Below, piece after piece: positions 55,354 through 64,000 of a stretch of 64,000 bases of DNA. The notes beneath the pieces were generated by a model. That model saw only the letters and a list, made by a program, of their open reading frames with translations. It did not search any database and was not told where the DNA came from. Position numbers and translations under genes: made by a program. The stretch is from Gramella sp. Hel_I_59. Its GTDB lineage: Bacteria; Bacteroidota; Bacteroidia; Flavobacteriales; Flavobacteriaceae. The stretch is taken from positions 1,054,001 through 1,118,000 of the forward strand of contig NZ_VFME01000001.1 in the NCBI RefSeq assembly GCF_006714895.1, given 5' to 3'. Numbering within the stretch: the stretch's first letter is position 1; each line of letters opens with the position of its first letter.

Positions 55354-55710
55354 CTATGTCAGGTAAAAAAGTGCCCACCATATAAGAACGAACTGTAGGG
55401 GAATTCTCGCAATTAAAATCCAGCGTGAAATTCCTGCTGCGGCCTTTTTTGAGGACAGCATATAAAAGTGTACCAGTAAAAATATAAGCAGCATAATCGC
55501 AATACCATAGATGGAAGCGTTTCGTGTTGAAGTGAATAATAATCCGATCCCAAGAAGTATCTCAGCGAGACCACTGAGTAAAACCAGCTGTTTATGGGAC
55601 GGAAGGTATCTTGGCATAATTCGCATATACATTTTCGGTTTTACAAAATGCATAATACCTGCGAAAATGTACATAAAGGACATTAAAAATAGATGCCACG
55701 GATTTTCCAT
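55354..55710 (-). CDS. DoxX-like membrane protein
   Basis: 118 residues from ATG 55710 (MENPWHLFLMSFMYIFAGIMHF), with four helices. HFVKPKMYMRIMPRYLPSHK and LVLLSGLAEILLGIGLL match the DoxX-like family. Its role is unclear; MauE/DoxX relatives help redox maturation in membranes. A longer start at 55749 is possible but adds an unconvincing N-terminus. It is followed 4 bases later by the AlkB-like gene. Confidence 0.8.
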   Translation of the reverse strand: MENPWHLFLMSFMYIFAGIMHFVKPKMYMRIMPRYLPSHKQLVLLSGLAEILLGIGLLFTSTRNASIYGIAIMLLIFLLVHFYMLSSKKAAAGISRWILIARIPLQFVLIWWALFYLT

Positions 55711-55857
55711 AATTAAGATTTTTGATGAAGATAATGCAAATAAATGCATGGCTAAATTGTTAATAGTTAGATGTTTTTTGAAAATTTTAGTTGTGTAAGT
55801 ACTTTAAATGGAGTAATTTCAGCGTCCAAAATCTATCGATAACCTAATATAAATTAA

Positions 55858-58089
55858 TTGAAAACAAACGTTTCAGTTTATTTTCTCTTGTTTTTTTTAT
55901 GCTTCAGCGTTACTAATGCGCAGCATAGCCTTGAAAAACCGAAAGATACACTTCAAACTCTGCTTGACAAAGTCAACGAGGATATTCTAAAATACCAGTA
56001 TCAGCAAGCGGTAGATAAGGCTTATGATCTAGTCACTTTAGCCAAAGAAAAGGATAATAATCTATATGTTTCTAGAGCTTATCATTCCCTGGGACATATA
56101 TATTCTGATACAAAAGATCTAGACCGTGCCCGGCAGAATTATGCTTTTGGTCTGGAATACGCCGAAAAGACTGGAAATGATTCCATACTTCTAACATCTT
56201 ACAATAATCTTGGGAACGCCCTTTCTGAGAATCCAGCATACAGGGATGAAGGGATCGATTATTATAATAAAGCTATAAAGCTCGCAAGGGACCTAAATAT
56301 GAGGGAAGAGCTTATTGCGCCAACCACCAACATTGGCTGGACCTACCTTGATGCAAATCAATATGATAGAGCATTTCCATTCCTGGATCGTGCACTCGAA
56401 CTAATGCTGGATGAAGTTAAAGAAAACGATTCGCGTTATAATGTCTGGTTATCTCAAATGTATATGCTGCATGGAAGGTATTATGTGCATAAAAAAGCAT
56501 TTGATTCTGCACACGTATATTACGATAAGTCTCTACAGTTAGCAGAAAAGGATAGTCTGTATATTCAAGCGGCTGAGGCTTATAAATATTATGCTGCGTT
56601 TCTCGAAAAGGAAGGAGATTATCAGGGAGCCTTCAATGCACAAAGAAAGTTTACCGAATTCAATGATCTCATATTCGAGAATGAAAAAGTACGGGAGATG
56701 GAGATCGCTGATGCGAAATTCAAACTATCAGAATATGAAAAGGATCTTGAAATTGCCCAGAGAGAAGAGAGCCTTAAGGATGAATTGATAAGTCGTTCTA
56801 AGGAAAAAGTGATCATTATGGTCATTTCTTCAGTAGTACTGGTTTTTATATTGGTGTTTCTTTTCAAAATAAACCGTGATAGAAGAAACCTTATTTCTGA
56901 GCTTCAGAAGAAAAATAAGCAGTATAAATCTGCACGTGACCAGGCTGAAAATTTATCCAGGATGAAAACCAGGTTTTTCAGTACGGTGAGTCACGAGATT
57001 CGAACGCCTTTATACGGAGTGATTGGGCTTACCTCGCTACTATTGGAGGATAAAAGGCTGAAAAAACATAAAACTGATCTGAAATCATTAAAATTTTCTG
57101 CAGATTATCTTCTGGCGCTTATCAACGATGTTCTGCAAATGAATAAGATGGAGAGCAATGAAGTTAAGCTGGAAAGTGTTTCGTTCAACATTCGGGAACT
57201 TCTAAGTAGTATTGTAAACAGTTTTGAGTTTACGAGAGTACAGAATAAGAATGAGATCATTCTGGATATTGACGATCAAATTCCATCATATCTTATAGGC
57301 GATTCAGTTCGTTTGTCGCAAGTTCTTATGAATCTGGTTGGTAATGCCATGAAGTTCACCGAGCGTGGCCTTATTAAAATCAGCATCAATCATCTGGAGG
57401 AGAATACTGATACCGCGAAGATCCATTTTGTAATTGAGGATAATGGTCCAGGGATACCTGAAAGTAAGAAGAAGATGATCTTTGAGGAATTCTCGCAATT
57501 AGAGAATAGCAATTATAATTACCAGGGAACAGGACTAGGTTTACCTATTGTAAAAAAATTACTGAAACTCTTTGGTTCTAAGATCAAACTGGACACTAAA
57601 GAAGGGGAGGGATCGTCATTTAGTTTTACTATAGACTTCGGAATTGATCACACAAAAGCTGAAGTTCCGGTCATAGAAGATGATCTGGATCAACTTGCTT
57701 TGCATGGTAAAAAACGTATCCTGATTGTTGATGATAACCGAATCAATCAAGTAGTTACCAAAAGAATTCTTGAGAAGAAGGATTTTGAATGTGAAGTTGC
57801 CGGCGATGGTACCACAGCCATAGAAATGGTCAGGGAATCTAATTACCATCTTGTACTTATGGATGTAAATATGCCTGGTATTAGCGGACTGGAAGCTACC
57901 AGTGAAATTCGCACCTTCAATAAATATCTTCCTATTGTAGCTTTAACGGCTGTGGAGGTAGAAGAAATTCGTGAGGAGATCCAATCCGCAGGGATGAGCG
58001 ACATCATTATAAAACCATATGATGTCCAGCAATTTTACCAGATCATTTATAAGAACTTAAGCATGTCTGCTATTCCAGAGAAGGTTTAG
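55858..58089 (+). CDS. Hybrid histidine kinase with periplasmic TPR sensor
   Basis: 743 residues starting at TTG 55858, the only start that keeps the signal peptide (1-22, ending VTNAQ). A periplasmic TPR array (about 35-275) and a coiled coil lead to one helix (318-337), then HisKA with H379 in STVSHEIRTPLYG. The HATPase domain has the N box MNLVGNAMKFTERG, DNGPGIP and GTGLGLPIVKKL. A receiver domain has D625/D626 and phospho-acceptor D669 in LVLMDVNMPG. It senses an unknown envelope signal and phosphorylates itself; no separate output regulator is adjacent. Confidence 0.92.
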   Translation: MKTNVSVYFLLFFLCFSVTNAQHSLEKPKDTLQTLLDKVNEDILKYQYQQAVDKAYDLVTLAKEKDNNLYVSRAYHSLGHIYSDTKDLDRARQNYAFGLEYAEKTGNDSILLTSYNNLGNALSENPAYRDEGIDYYNKAIKLARDLNMREELIAPTTNIGWTYLDANQYDRAFPFLDRALELMLDEVKENDSRYNVWLSQMYMLHGRYYVHKKAFDSAHVYYDKSLQLAEKDSLYIQAAEAYKYYAAFLEKEGDYQGAFNAQRKFTEFNDLIFENEKVREMEIADAKFKLSEYEKDLEIAQREESLKDELISRSKEKVIIMVISSVVLVFILVFLFKINRDRRNLISELQKKNKQYKSARDQAENLSRMKTRFFSTVSHEIRTPLYGVIGLTSLLLEDKRLKKHKTDLKSLKFSADYLLALINDVLQMNKMESNEVKLESVSFNIRELLSSIVNSFEFTRVQNKNEIILDIDDQIPSYLIGDSVRLSQVLMNLVGNAMKFTERGLIKISINHLEENTDTAKIHFVIEDNGPGIPESKKKMIFEEFSQLENSNYNYQGTGLGLPIVKKLLKLFGSKIKLDTKEGEGSSFSFTIDFGIDHTKAEVPVIEDDLDQLALHGKKRILIVDDNRINQVVTKRILEKKDFECEVAGDGTTAIEMVRESNYHLVLMDVNMPGISGLEATSEIRTFNKYLPIVALTAVEVEEIREEIQSAGMSDIIIKPYDVQQFYQIIYKNLSMSAIPEKV

Positions 58090-58090
58090 C

Positions 58091-58906
58091 TTATTTCTTA
58101 ACCTCTTTTGAGTTTTCGGGAATCTGAAAATAATTCTCCTCAGGTTGAAAGAACTGGACATTCGAGATCTTTGCCTCTCCAATTTTATCACCTAATCCGC
58201 TTTCTTCATTCCAGTTATGGAAACTCCAGGTAGTGGCAAAACTTACATCTTCGACTGTCTTGTAATCGCTATAGACGATCGCATGTGGATTTTCTTCAGC
58301 TTTAGACTTATCTGTACCAAAAGTCACAATATAGGCGGCGGCCTTTAATAACTTGCTTTTATCGTCCTGATACACCACATACCAGTCGTCTGGTGAATCT
58401 CCGGTATCACTTTTAAAAGTTAATTTAGAGGATGGATATTCTAGGCTATCAAGCTTACGCTGACTTGATTCTTCCCAAACGGTACCTGGATCTGTTAGTT
58501 TGAAAGGCATAGCAAAGAAATATTGCCAAGTGAAAATATCAAAACGAGCGCCATCTGTAGCACTGGAATCTGGTGATATGGCCACCTTACTTCCATCAAA
58601 TACGATGGTAGAACCATTATTCTTTTCAACCTTGATACCACTTGAGTTGGTATTCATAGCCAGTTTTGCATTCAGTCTTTCTGAACCTCCAAAGTTAAGC
58701 TGAATATCAATGGAAACTGCTTCCTTCATTTTAAAGCCAGCTTTGTTGTGAGCCTCTTCGATATTTTCAGAAAAACTTAAAACCTGCGGAGGGCCGGCGC
58801 CATCTCCAATGCCATTATCAGGTTCAACAGGGATTTTCTCTTCTTCGGAAGAATTCTTACAGCTTACGATGCTGACAATTAAGAATAGAACGATCAATTT
58901 CTTCAT
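58091..58906 (-). CDS. DUF6503-like lipoprotein
   Basis: 271 residues with lipobox SIVSC (Cys16) and a linker rich in acidic residues, Pro and Gly (EEEKIPVEPDNGIGDGAG). The remainder is beta-rich, resembling outer-membrane lipoprotein sorting (LolA/LolB-like) folds such as DUF6503: AFKM-like start, then STIVFDGSKVAISPD and DDWYVVYQDDKSKLLKAAAY. The substrate is unknown. Convergent with the histidine kinase gene, one base apart. Confidence 0.72.
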   Translation of the reverse strand: MKKLIVLFLIVSIVSCKNSSEEEKIPVEPDNGIGDGAGPPQVLSFSENIEEAHNKAGFKMKEAVSIDIQLNFGGSERLNAKLAMNTNSSGIKVEKNNGSTIVFDGSKVAISPDSSATDGARFDIFTWQYFFAMPFKLTDPGTVWEESSQRKLDSLEYPSSKLTFKSDTGDSPDDWYVVYQDDKSKLLKAAAYIVTFGTDKSKAEENPHAIVYSDYKTVEDVSFATTWSFHNWNEESGLGDKIGEAKISNVQFFQPEENYFQIPENSKEVKK

Positions 58907-58929
58907 AGTATTTAATTTATTGGTTAATA

Positions 58930-58957
58930 AAAAAGCCGCTGTAAATCAGCGGCTTTG
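58930..58957 (-). terminator. Terminator of htpG
   Basis: AAAGCCGCT - GATTTAC - AGCGGCTTTTTTA on the minus strand, a 9-base stem with T tail, 20 bases after the htpG stop. Confidence 0.9.
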
Positions 58958-58976
58958 TTAGTCGGAAGTAAAGTGA

Positions 58977-60863
58977 TTACTTTACCATATCGAAACTTCT
59001 TTTGATAAAATCAGTAAGTTCTTCACCTTTCAGAAGATTTTGAGACAATCTTGCAAGGTCGAGCGATTGCTTGATCAAGCGTTGTTGTTTCTTCTCAGTT
59101 TTGGTATTTAGAATAGTATTTATCAACTCGTGGTTGGTGTTAACCACAAGGTTATACATTTCAGGCATATTGCCCATTCCAAACATTCCGCCACCACCGG
59201 TTTGCTGCATTTCTTTCATTCTACGCATAAATTCCGGTTGCGTAATGATTAGCGGCGCGGCAGTGCTATCCATTGCTTCCATCTGGATCGTATACTTTTC
59301 CGCAGGAATTACTTTTTCGAAATCACCTTTAAGCTGTTCCTTCTCTTCATCAGATAATTTTGAGATCTTCTCATCATCTGTCTTAATAAGGTTATCTACG
59401 TGATCTGAATCTACTCTTACGAAAGAAATATTTTCGTGAGAGGTTTCAAGCTTTTGAAGCAGGTGAGAAACGATAGGGCTATCCAGCATTAGTACTTTGT
59501 AGCCTTTATCCTTAGCTGCCTGGATATAACTATGTTGCTCGTCTTTATTAGAAGCATATAAAACAACCAGTTTATCATCCTTATCGGTTTGATTATCCTT
59601 GATCGCTTCTTTAAGCTCTTCAAAAGTGAAGAATTCGTTTTCTGTTGTTGGATACAGCGCGAACTTATCAGCTTTTTCGAAGAATTTATCTTCTGAAAGC
59701 ATTCCGTATTCGATCACGATTTTAATATCATTCCATTTTTTCTCGAAATCCTCACGATTGTTGTTGAATAAGCTTTTCAGTTTATCTGCAACTTTACGTG
59801 TGATATAACTCGATATTTTCTTAACGGCACCATCAGCCTGTAAATAAGACCTTGATACGTTTAGTGGAATATCTGGAGAGTCGATCACTCCACGAAGCAT
59901 CGTAAGGAATTCCGGTACGATACCTTCCACATTATCGGTTACATAAACCTGGTTCTGGTATAACTGGATTTTATCCTTCTGGATATTCATATCCTGAGCC
60001 ATTCGAGGGAAATAAAGGATTCCTGTCAGGTTGAAAGGATAATCTACATTTAGGTGGATATGAAATAATGGATCTTCGAATTGCATTGGATACAATTCCT
60101 TATAGAAACCATTATAGTCTTTTTCCTCTAAATCTGTTGGTTGCTTTGTCCAAGCAGGATTTGGATTGTTGATGATATTATCAACGGTTTTTGTTTCCGG
60201 CTTAGCATCCTCTTTAGCATCTTCAGGGAGTGGTAAGGTTTCTTCCTTAGTACCAAACTTAATTGGTATAGGCATAAACTTATTATACTTTACCAAAAGT
60301 TCCTGGATTCTATTCTCTTCCAGAAATTCTTTATCCTCATCGTTAATATGAAGGATCACTTCAGTCCCGTGAGTAGATTTTTCAGCATCTTCAAGTGTGA
60401 ATTCTGTAGTACCTTCACAAATCCAGTGAGCTGCAGGTTCATCTTTATGAGACTTAGTTAAGATCTCTACTTTGTTCGCTACCATAAAAGCAGAATAGAA
60501 ACCAAGACCAAAATGGCCTATTATTCCACTGTCTTTTGCAGAGTCTTTGTATTTGTCAAGAAACTCTTCAGCTCCAGAAAAGGCAACTTCATTAATATAT
60601 TTCTTAACCTCATCTTTCGTCATCCCAATACCCTGATCAATAATATGCAGCGTATTGTTTTCCTCGTTAATTTTTACTTCAATCGTAGGATTGCCATATT
60701 CAACATTAGCTTCACCTAGACTACTAAGGTGCTTTAATTTTAAAGTTGCATCGGTTGCATTTGAGATCAGCTCCCTTAAAAAGATTTCATGATCACTGTA
60801 TAAAAACTTTTTAATAAGCGGAAATATGTTTTCAACAGACACATTTATTTTTCCGGTTGCCAT
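58977..60863 (-). CDS. htpG: Chaperone HtpG (Hsp90)
   Basis: 628 residues with the start ATGKINVSVENIFPLIKKFL. ATP-site motifs are ELISNATDATLKLK, IIDQGIGMTKDEV and IGHFGLGFYSAFMV; the middle-domain DSPDIPLNVSRSYLQ with its catalytic Arg is intact, and the C-terminal dimer domain is present. The length matches bacterial HtpG (E. coli 624). It folds client proteins in the cytoplasm. Confidence 0.98.
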   Translation of the reverse strand: MATGKINVSVENIFPLIKKFLYSDHEIFLRELISNATDATLKLKHLSSLGEANVEYGNPTIEVKINEENNTLHIIDQGIGMTKDEVKKYINEVAFSGAEEFLDKYKDSAKDSGIIGHFGLGFYSAFMVANKVEILTKSHKDEPAAHWICEGTTEFTLEDAEKSTHGTEVILHINDEDKEFLEENRIQELLVKYNKFMPIPIKFGTKEETLPLPEDAKEDAKPETKTVDNIINNPNPAWTKQPTDLEEKDYNGFYKELYPMQFEDPLFHIHLNVDYPFNLTGILYFPRMAQDMNIQKDKIQLYQNQVYVTDNVEGIVPEFLTMLRGVIDSPDIPLNVSRSYLQADGAVKKISSYITRKVADKLKSLFNNNREDFEKKWNDIKIVIEYGMLSEDKFFEKADKFALYPTTENEFFTFEELKEAIKDNQTDKDDKLVVLYASNKDEQHSYIQAAKDKGYKVLMLDSPIVSHLLQKLETSHENISFVRVDSDHVDNLIKTDDEKISKLSDEEKEQLKGDFEKVIPAEKYTIQMEAMDSTAAPLIITQPEFMRRMKEMQQTGGGGMFGMGNMPEMYNLVVNTNHELINTILNTKTEKKQQRLIKQSLDLARLSQNLLKGEELTDFIKRSFDMVK

Positions 60864-61003
60864 ATAATTTGATTTAGAATTTTGTTCGGTTTTAGAGATT
60901 CAAAAAAAATACCAATAATGCTTTGCTGTCAAACTGACACCCTATGTAATGAAAGCCCTAAAAATACGTCTAAGCCATTGTATTTAGCTGAATGAGAACT
61001 TTT

Positions 61004-61057
61004 AACAAAGTTTTGTTTATCGAATAACCTAAATAATTAAACAAAGTAGTATCTTTG
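61004..61057 (+). promoter_or_regulatory. Promoter/operator region of the TetR-like gene
   Basis: TATCTTTG at 61050-61057 is a consensus -7 element 18 bases before the ATG. Upstream lie the palindrome AACAAAGTTTTGTT (61004-61017, 6-base arms) and AATTAAACAAAG (61035-61046), which overlaps the promoter. They could bind the TetR-like product. No clear -33 TTG. Confidence 0.45.
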
Positions 61058-61074
61058 AAAAAGAAATAATAATT

Positions 61075-61746
61075 ATGGCAAAGGCAACAGGAAATAGTAA
61101 GGTGAAGAAGAAGCCAAGTGAGGACAAGTTAATAGCAATCTACATGGATTATGTACTTGTGAATGAAAGTACTCCACGAAGTGTATATAAGTTTGCTAAA
61201 AAAAATGATATAACCGAACAGGAGTTTTATGAATTCTTCGGAAGTTTTGATGGTTTAAGAAAGAAGATCTGGGCTAAGTTTTTTGATAATACCCTATCTG
61301 TCATGGAGAAGTCACCAGATTATCACTCCTTCAGTAATCGCGAAAAGCTACTCACTTTTTTCTATACATTCTTTGAGGTATTAACTGCAAACAGAAGTTA
61401 CGTTCTCTACGCACTTAGTGAGCACGAGGACCGAATGAAGAACCTTGAACAACTTAAAGGTTTGCGTAAAAAGATGCGCAGTTTCGCCAAGGAATTGATT
61501 GCTGACGGAAATAGTGAAAAATCTTTTAAACTATTCGAGCAGAGTGAAAGTATTTTTAGCGAAGGAGTATGGGTTCAATTTCTATTCCTGCTAAAATTCT
61601 GGATGGAGGACAATTCCCCATCCTTTGAAAGTACAGACGTGGCAATTGAAAAATCTGTACATACCGTATTTGATCTATTCGATAATACTCCCTTGGAGCG
61701 TGTAGTAGACTTCGGGAAGTTCTTATGGAAAGAACGAATGGCCTAA
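61075..61746 (+). CDS. TetR-like transcriptional regulator
   Basis: 223 residues. The N-terminal 65 residues form a divergent TetR helix-turn-helix (DKLIAIYMDYVLVNES, then DITEQEFYEFFGSFDGLRKKIW, split here: ITEQEFYEFFGSFDGLRKK). The C-terminal helical domain resembles the TetR C-terminal family found next to ABC1 kinases in flavobacteria. The ligand is unknown. It is followed 10 bases later by the ABC1 kinase gene and probably regulates that pair. Confidence 0.78.
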   Translation: MAKATGNSKVKKKPSEDKLIAIYMDYVLVNESTPRSVYKFAKKNDITEQEFYEFFGSFDGLRKKIWAKFFDNTLSVMEKSPDYHSFSNREKLLTFFYTFFEVLTANRSYVLYALSEHEDRMKNLEQLKGLRKKMRSFAKELIADGNSEKSFKLFEQSESIFSEGVWVQFLFLLKFWMEDNSPSFESTDVAIEKSVHTVFDLFDNTPLERVVDFGKFLWKERMA

Positions 61747-61756
61747 TAAAAAGATT

Positions 61757-63064
61757 ATGAAAACGATAGATAAAATTCCAACAGGTAAAATAGGCCGTAC
61801 CAGCAAACTGGTTCAGACCGGGGTTAAGATTGGTGGGAATTACATCAAATATTACGGTAAAAAGGCATTTAATTCTGAACTAACACGTGATGAATTGGAT
61901 GAAGATAATGCTACAGATATTTATGACGGGCTTAAAAGTCTAAAGGGAAGCGCATTAAAGGTAGCTCAAATGCTATCAATGGAGAAGAATTTACTTCCTG
62001 GTGCGTACGTAGAAAAGTTTAGCCTGGCGCAATTTAGTGTCCCGCCACTTTCAGCTCCATTAGTAAGAAAAACTTTTAAGAAATATAACGGAGCATATCC
62101 GGAAGAACTTTATGATACTTTTGCAACCCAGTCGGTTAATGCCGCCAGTATCGGTCAGGTACACAAGGCGACAAAAGATGGGAAAAAACTTGCTGTGAAA
62201 ATCCAATATCCGGGGGTTGCAGATAGTATCAGTTCAGATCTTGCGATGGTAAAACCAATTGCTTTAAAAATGTTCAATCTTTCAGCAAAGGATTCTGAAA
62301 AGTATTTTAAGGAAGTTGAAGGAAAACTTCTTGAGGAAACTGATTATATTCTGGAAGTGAAGCAAAGTAAGCATATTTCCAAGGCGGCTGCTCACATTCC
62401 TAATATTAAATTCCCAAAATACTATGAAGATCTTTCCAGCGAGAGAATAATTACTATGGACTGGATGAATGGAATGCATCTTAGTGAATTTTCTAAACAG
62501 AATACTTCACAGGAGCTTGCAGATAAAGTAGGTCAGGCTCTTTGGGATTTTTATATGTTCCAGATTCACGGACTACAGATGGTACATGCAGATCCACATC
62601 CGGGAAATTTCATGGTGGATTCTGAGAATAATCTGATCGCCATTGATTTTGGTTGTATTAAACAAATTCCAGATGATTTTTATACTCCTTATTTCTCATT
62701 GACAGATCGCAATAATCTTGATAATTCAGATTATTTCCACGGAAGATTATTGGAGCTGGAAATTCTTCAGGAAAAAGATACAGATAAGGAGAAGAAGTTT
62801 TTCTCTGAAATGTTTTACGAGATGTTTGCAATGTTTTCAACTCCGTATCAATCTGAAGTATTCGATTTTACAGATAAAGAATTCTGGGACAATCTTTCCC
62901 AGCTAAGTGAAAAATATTCTAAGGATCCGGAACTACGTCGTATGAATGGAAATCGAGGAAGTAGGCATTTCCTTTATATGAGTAGAACATTCTTCGGTTT
63001 ATATAATTTGTTACATGATCTCAAAGCTAAAGTTGAGGTTAATAAGTTTAGAGGACTCCTCTAA
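61757..63064 (+). CDS. ABC1/AarF/UbiB-family atypical kinase
   Basis: 435 residues. The KxGQ-like segment reads SLKGSALKVAQMLS, the A-rich loop NAASIGQVHKA replaces the P loop, and the Lys is in LAVKIQYPG. The catalytic region is VHADPHPGNFMVD with AIDFGCIKQ. UbiB acts as an ATPase that helps ubiquinone synthesis; Bacteroidota use menaquinone, so a role in lipid or quinone handling is a guess. Paired with a TetR-like regulator. Confidence 0.9.
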   Translation: MKTIDKIPTGKIGRTSKLVQTGVKIGGNYIKYYGKKAFNSELTRDELDEDNATDIYDGLKSLKGSALKVAQMLSMEKNLLPGAYVEKFSLAQFSVPPLSAPLVRKTFKKYNGAYPEELYDTFATQSVNAASIGQVHKATKDGKKLAVKIQYPGVADSISSDLAMVKPIALKMFNLSAKDSEKYFKEVEGKLLEETDYILEVKQSKHISKAAAHIPNIKFPKYYEDLSSERIITMDWMNGMHLSEFSKQNTSQELADKVGQALWDFYMFQIHGLQMVHADPHPGNFMVDSENNLIAIDFGCIKQIPDDFYTPYFSLTDRNNLDNSDYFHGRLLELEILQEKDTDKEKKFFSEMFYEMFAMFSTPYQSEVFDFTDKEFWDNLSQLSEKYSKDPELRRMNGNRGSRHFLYMSRTFFGLYNLLHDLKAKVEVNKFRGLL

Positions 63065-63134
63065 TGGTTGATTTATTGGTTAGGTTGAAGAGAGCGTAGT
63101 TGTTGGTAGCAGCTGCGCTTTCTTTTTTTTGGTA

Positions 63135-63170
63135 CAAAAAAAGCCCCCGGTTTACCCCGAGGGCTTTTTA
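63135..63170. terminator. Bidirectional terminator before the S9 peptidase gene
   Basis: AAAAAGCCC - CCGGTTTACCCCGA - GGGCTTTTT, with inner CGG/CCG pairing; flanked by A's and T's so it can serve both the ABC1 gene and the convergent peptidase gene. Confidence 0.85.
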
Positions 63171-63189
63171 TTAGGATGAGAAAAATGTA

Positions 63190-64000
63190 TTAATTCCCAG
63201 CTTCCTGCTGTTCAGTATTAGATTCTATTTCTCTATTCTTCACATATTTTTCCAGCCATTGATCCTGTTCCCATAATACGTGCAGTACAGATTCCTTTGC
63301 GCTATAACCATGACTTTCCTTAGGTAACATCACCAATCTTGCAGTTGCTCCTAATCCTTTAAGTGCATTAAAATAACGCTCACTTTGCATTGGATAAGTT
63401 CCTGAGTTATTATCTGCTTCCCCATGGATCATCAATAACGGAGTATCCATTTTTTCTGCATGCATAAAAGGAGACATGGTATTATAAATTTCCGGAGCTT
63501 CCCAGTAATTTCTTTCTTCACTTTGAAACCCAAAAGGGGTAAGGGTACGATTGTAAGCACCACTTCGAGCGATTCCTGCAGCAAAAAGATCTGAATGAGA
63601 AAGCAGGTTAGCAGTCATAAAAGCGCCATAACTGTGTCCGCCAACGGCTACTCGATCACGATCTACAAATCCTCTTTCATCCACAGCATCTATAGCCGCT
63701 TTCGCATTTGCTACCAATTGCTTTCTGAATGTGTCGTTAGGTTCTTCATCACCTTCTCCTACTATTGGGAACGATGCATCATCGAGCACTACATAACCTC
63801 TGTTCACCCAATATACTGGCGATCCGTAATAAGGATATGTAAAATCGTTAGCATTGGAAGTGTTCTGGGAAGCTGAATTTTTATCCTTGAATTCTCTTGG
63901 ATATGCCCACATGAACATAGGAAGTTTTTCAGGGTTAGACATATCATAACCAGCTGGGAGATAAAGAGTGGCATTTAGTTCCAGACCGTCATCTCTCTTA
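63190..64000 (-). CDS. S9-family serine peptidase, C-terminal part
   Basis: 270 codons are visible and the frame stays open to base 64000, so the Met at 63942 is internal. This is the alpha/beta-hydrolase domain of a prolyl oligopeptidase relative: nucleophile Ser in GGHSYGAFMTA, Asp in HGEADNNSGTYP and His in PKESHGYSAKE. The segment DGLELNATLYLPAGYD before it and FMWAYPREFKDK point to the glutamyl-endopeptidase-like S9 subgroup. It is probably exported, but the N-terminus is outside the window. Confidence 0.88.
   Translation of the reverse strand, partial: KRDDGLELNATLYLPAGYDMSNPEKLPMFMWAYPREFKDKNSASQNTSNANDFTYPYYGSPVYWVNRGYVVLDDASFPIVGEGDEEPNDTFRKQLVANAKAAIDAVDERGFVDRDRVAVGGHSYGAFMTANLLSHSDLFAAGIARSGAYNRTLTPFGFQSEERNYWEAPEIYNTMSPFMHAEKMDTPLLMIHGEADNNSGTYPMQSERYFNALKGLGATARLVMLPKESHGYSAKESVLHVLWEQDQWLEKYVKNREIESNTEQQEAGN

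Overview
The window reads as ordinary chromosome of a marine-type member of the Flavobacteriaceae (Bacteroidota). The evidence is the low G+C content, the Bacteroidota promoter signature (TTG, about 19-21 bases, TAnnTTTG) upstream of many genes, and the general lack of Shine-Dalgarno sequences. The carotenoid genes, SprB-type repeat, FKBP lipoprotein and DUF2851, DUF3467, DUF819 and DUF1343 proteins, and the order rpsU-xerC-hpf-tRNAs-tuf-trnW-secE-nusG-rplKAJL-rpoBC, point the same way. The genus resembles Gramella/Christiangramia, but I infer this only from protein flavour. There is no phage, insertion sequence or CRISPR array, and no gene-free stretch longer than about 300 bases. The largest gaps are 24164-24425 (tandem repeats), 46625-46878 (duplicated tRNA tail plus terminators) and 60864-61074 (only promoter-like sequence seen).

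Layout. 1-3447 (minus) is a carotenoid operon: a CarH-like B12-binding MerR regulator, then crtI, crtB and the start of crtZ, behind a promoter with repeated ATTAAACAA boxes. 3562-3931 is a minus-strand tRNA operon (Lys-Lys-Leu). 4057-13597 is mixed housekeeping: shikimate kinase; a phosphoribosyltransferase, TPMT-like and Hsp15-like operon; lipoproteins (FKBP, metalloprotease, NamZ-like); a LolE-like permease; and cysteine synthase. 13636-22916 holds two paralogous sodium:amino-acid symporters (AGCS family), each with a signal peptide, a SprB-like domain and a lysine-less lipoyl-like domain before the first membrane helix, with a GDSL lipoprotein and a DUF2851/PspC/K+-channel operon between them. 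22997-25298 has an acyl-CoA dehydrogenase whose 3' end is repeated downstream with a 73-base period, then a metallo-beta-lactamase-fold hydrolase.

25438-41408 is the translation/transcription core: rpsU, xerC, hpf, four tRNAs, tuf, tRNA-Trp, secE-nusG, rplKAJL, rpoBC, a DinB-like gene and a DUF3467 gene. 41477-48375 holds a canonical AGCS symporter, prfC, a possible small gene, an idi-queD-bcp operon, a tRNA-Thr with a duplicated 3' tail, and mqo. 48487-53874 (minus) includes a DUF4369 lipoprotein, a DUF819 permease and a five-gene operon (SPFH protein, small membrane protein, alpha/beta hydrolase, a ribbon-helix-helix protein, HAD phosphatase). 53992-64000 has S1/P1 nuclease, AlkB-like dioxygenase, a DoxX-like protein, a TPR hybrid histidine kinase, a DUF6503-like lipoprotein, htpG, a TetR-like regulator with an ABC1/AarF kinase, and the C-terminus of an S9 peptidase.

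How the genes work together. The crt genes would make zeaxanthin-type pigment from isoprenoid precursors, with idi at 44837 supplying isomerised IPP, and the B12-binding regulator suggests light or B12 control. The most unusual items are the AGCS fusions, the 73-base gene-tail repeats, the CarH-like regulator with its box array, and the strong Shine-Dalgarno of rpsU.
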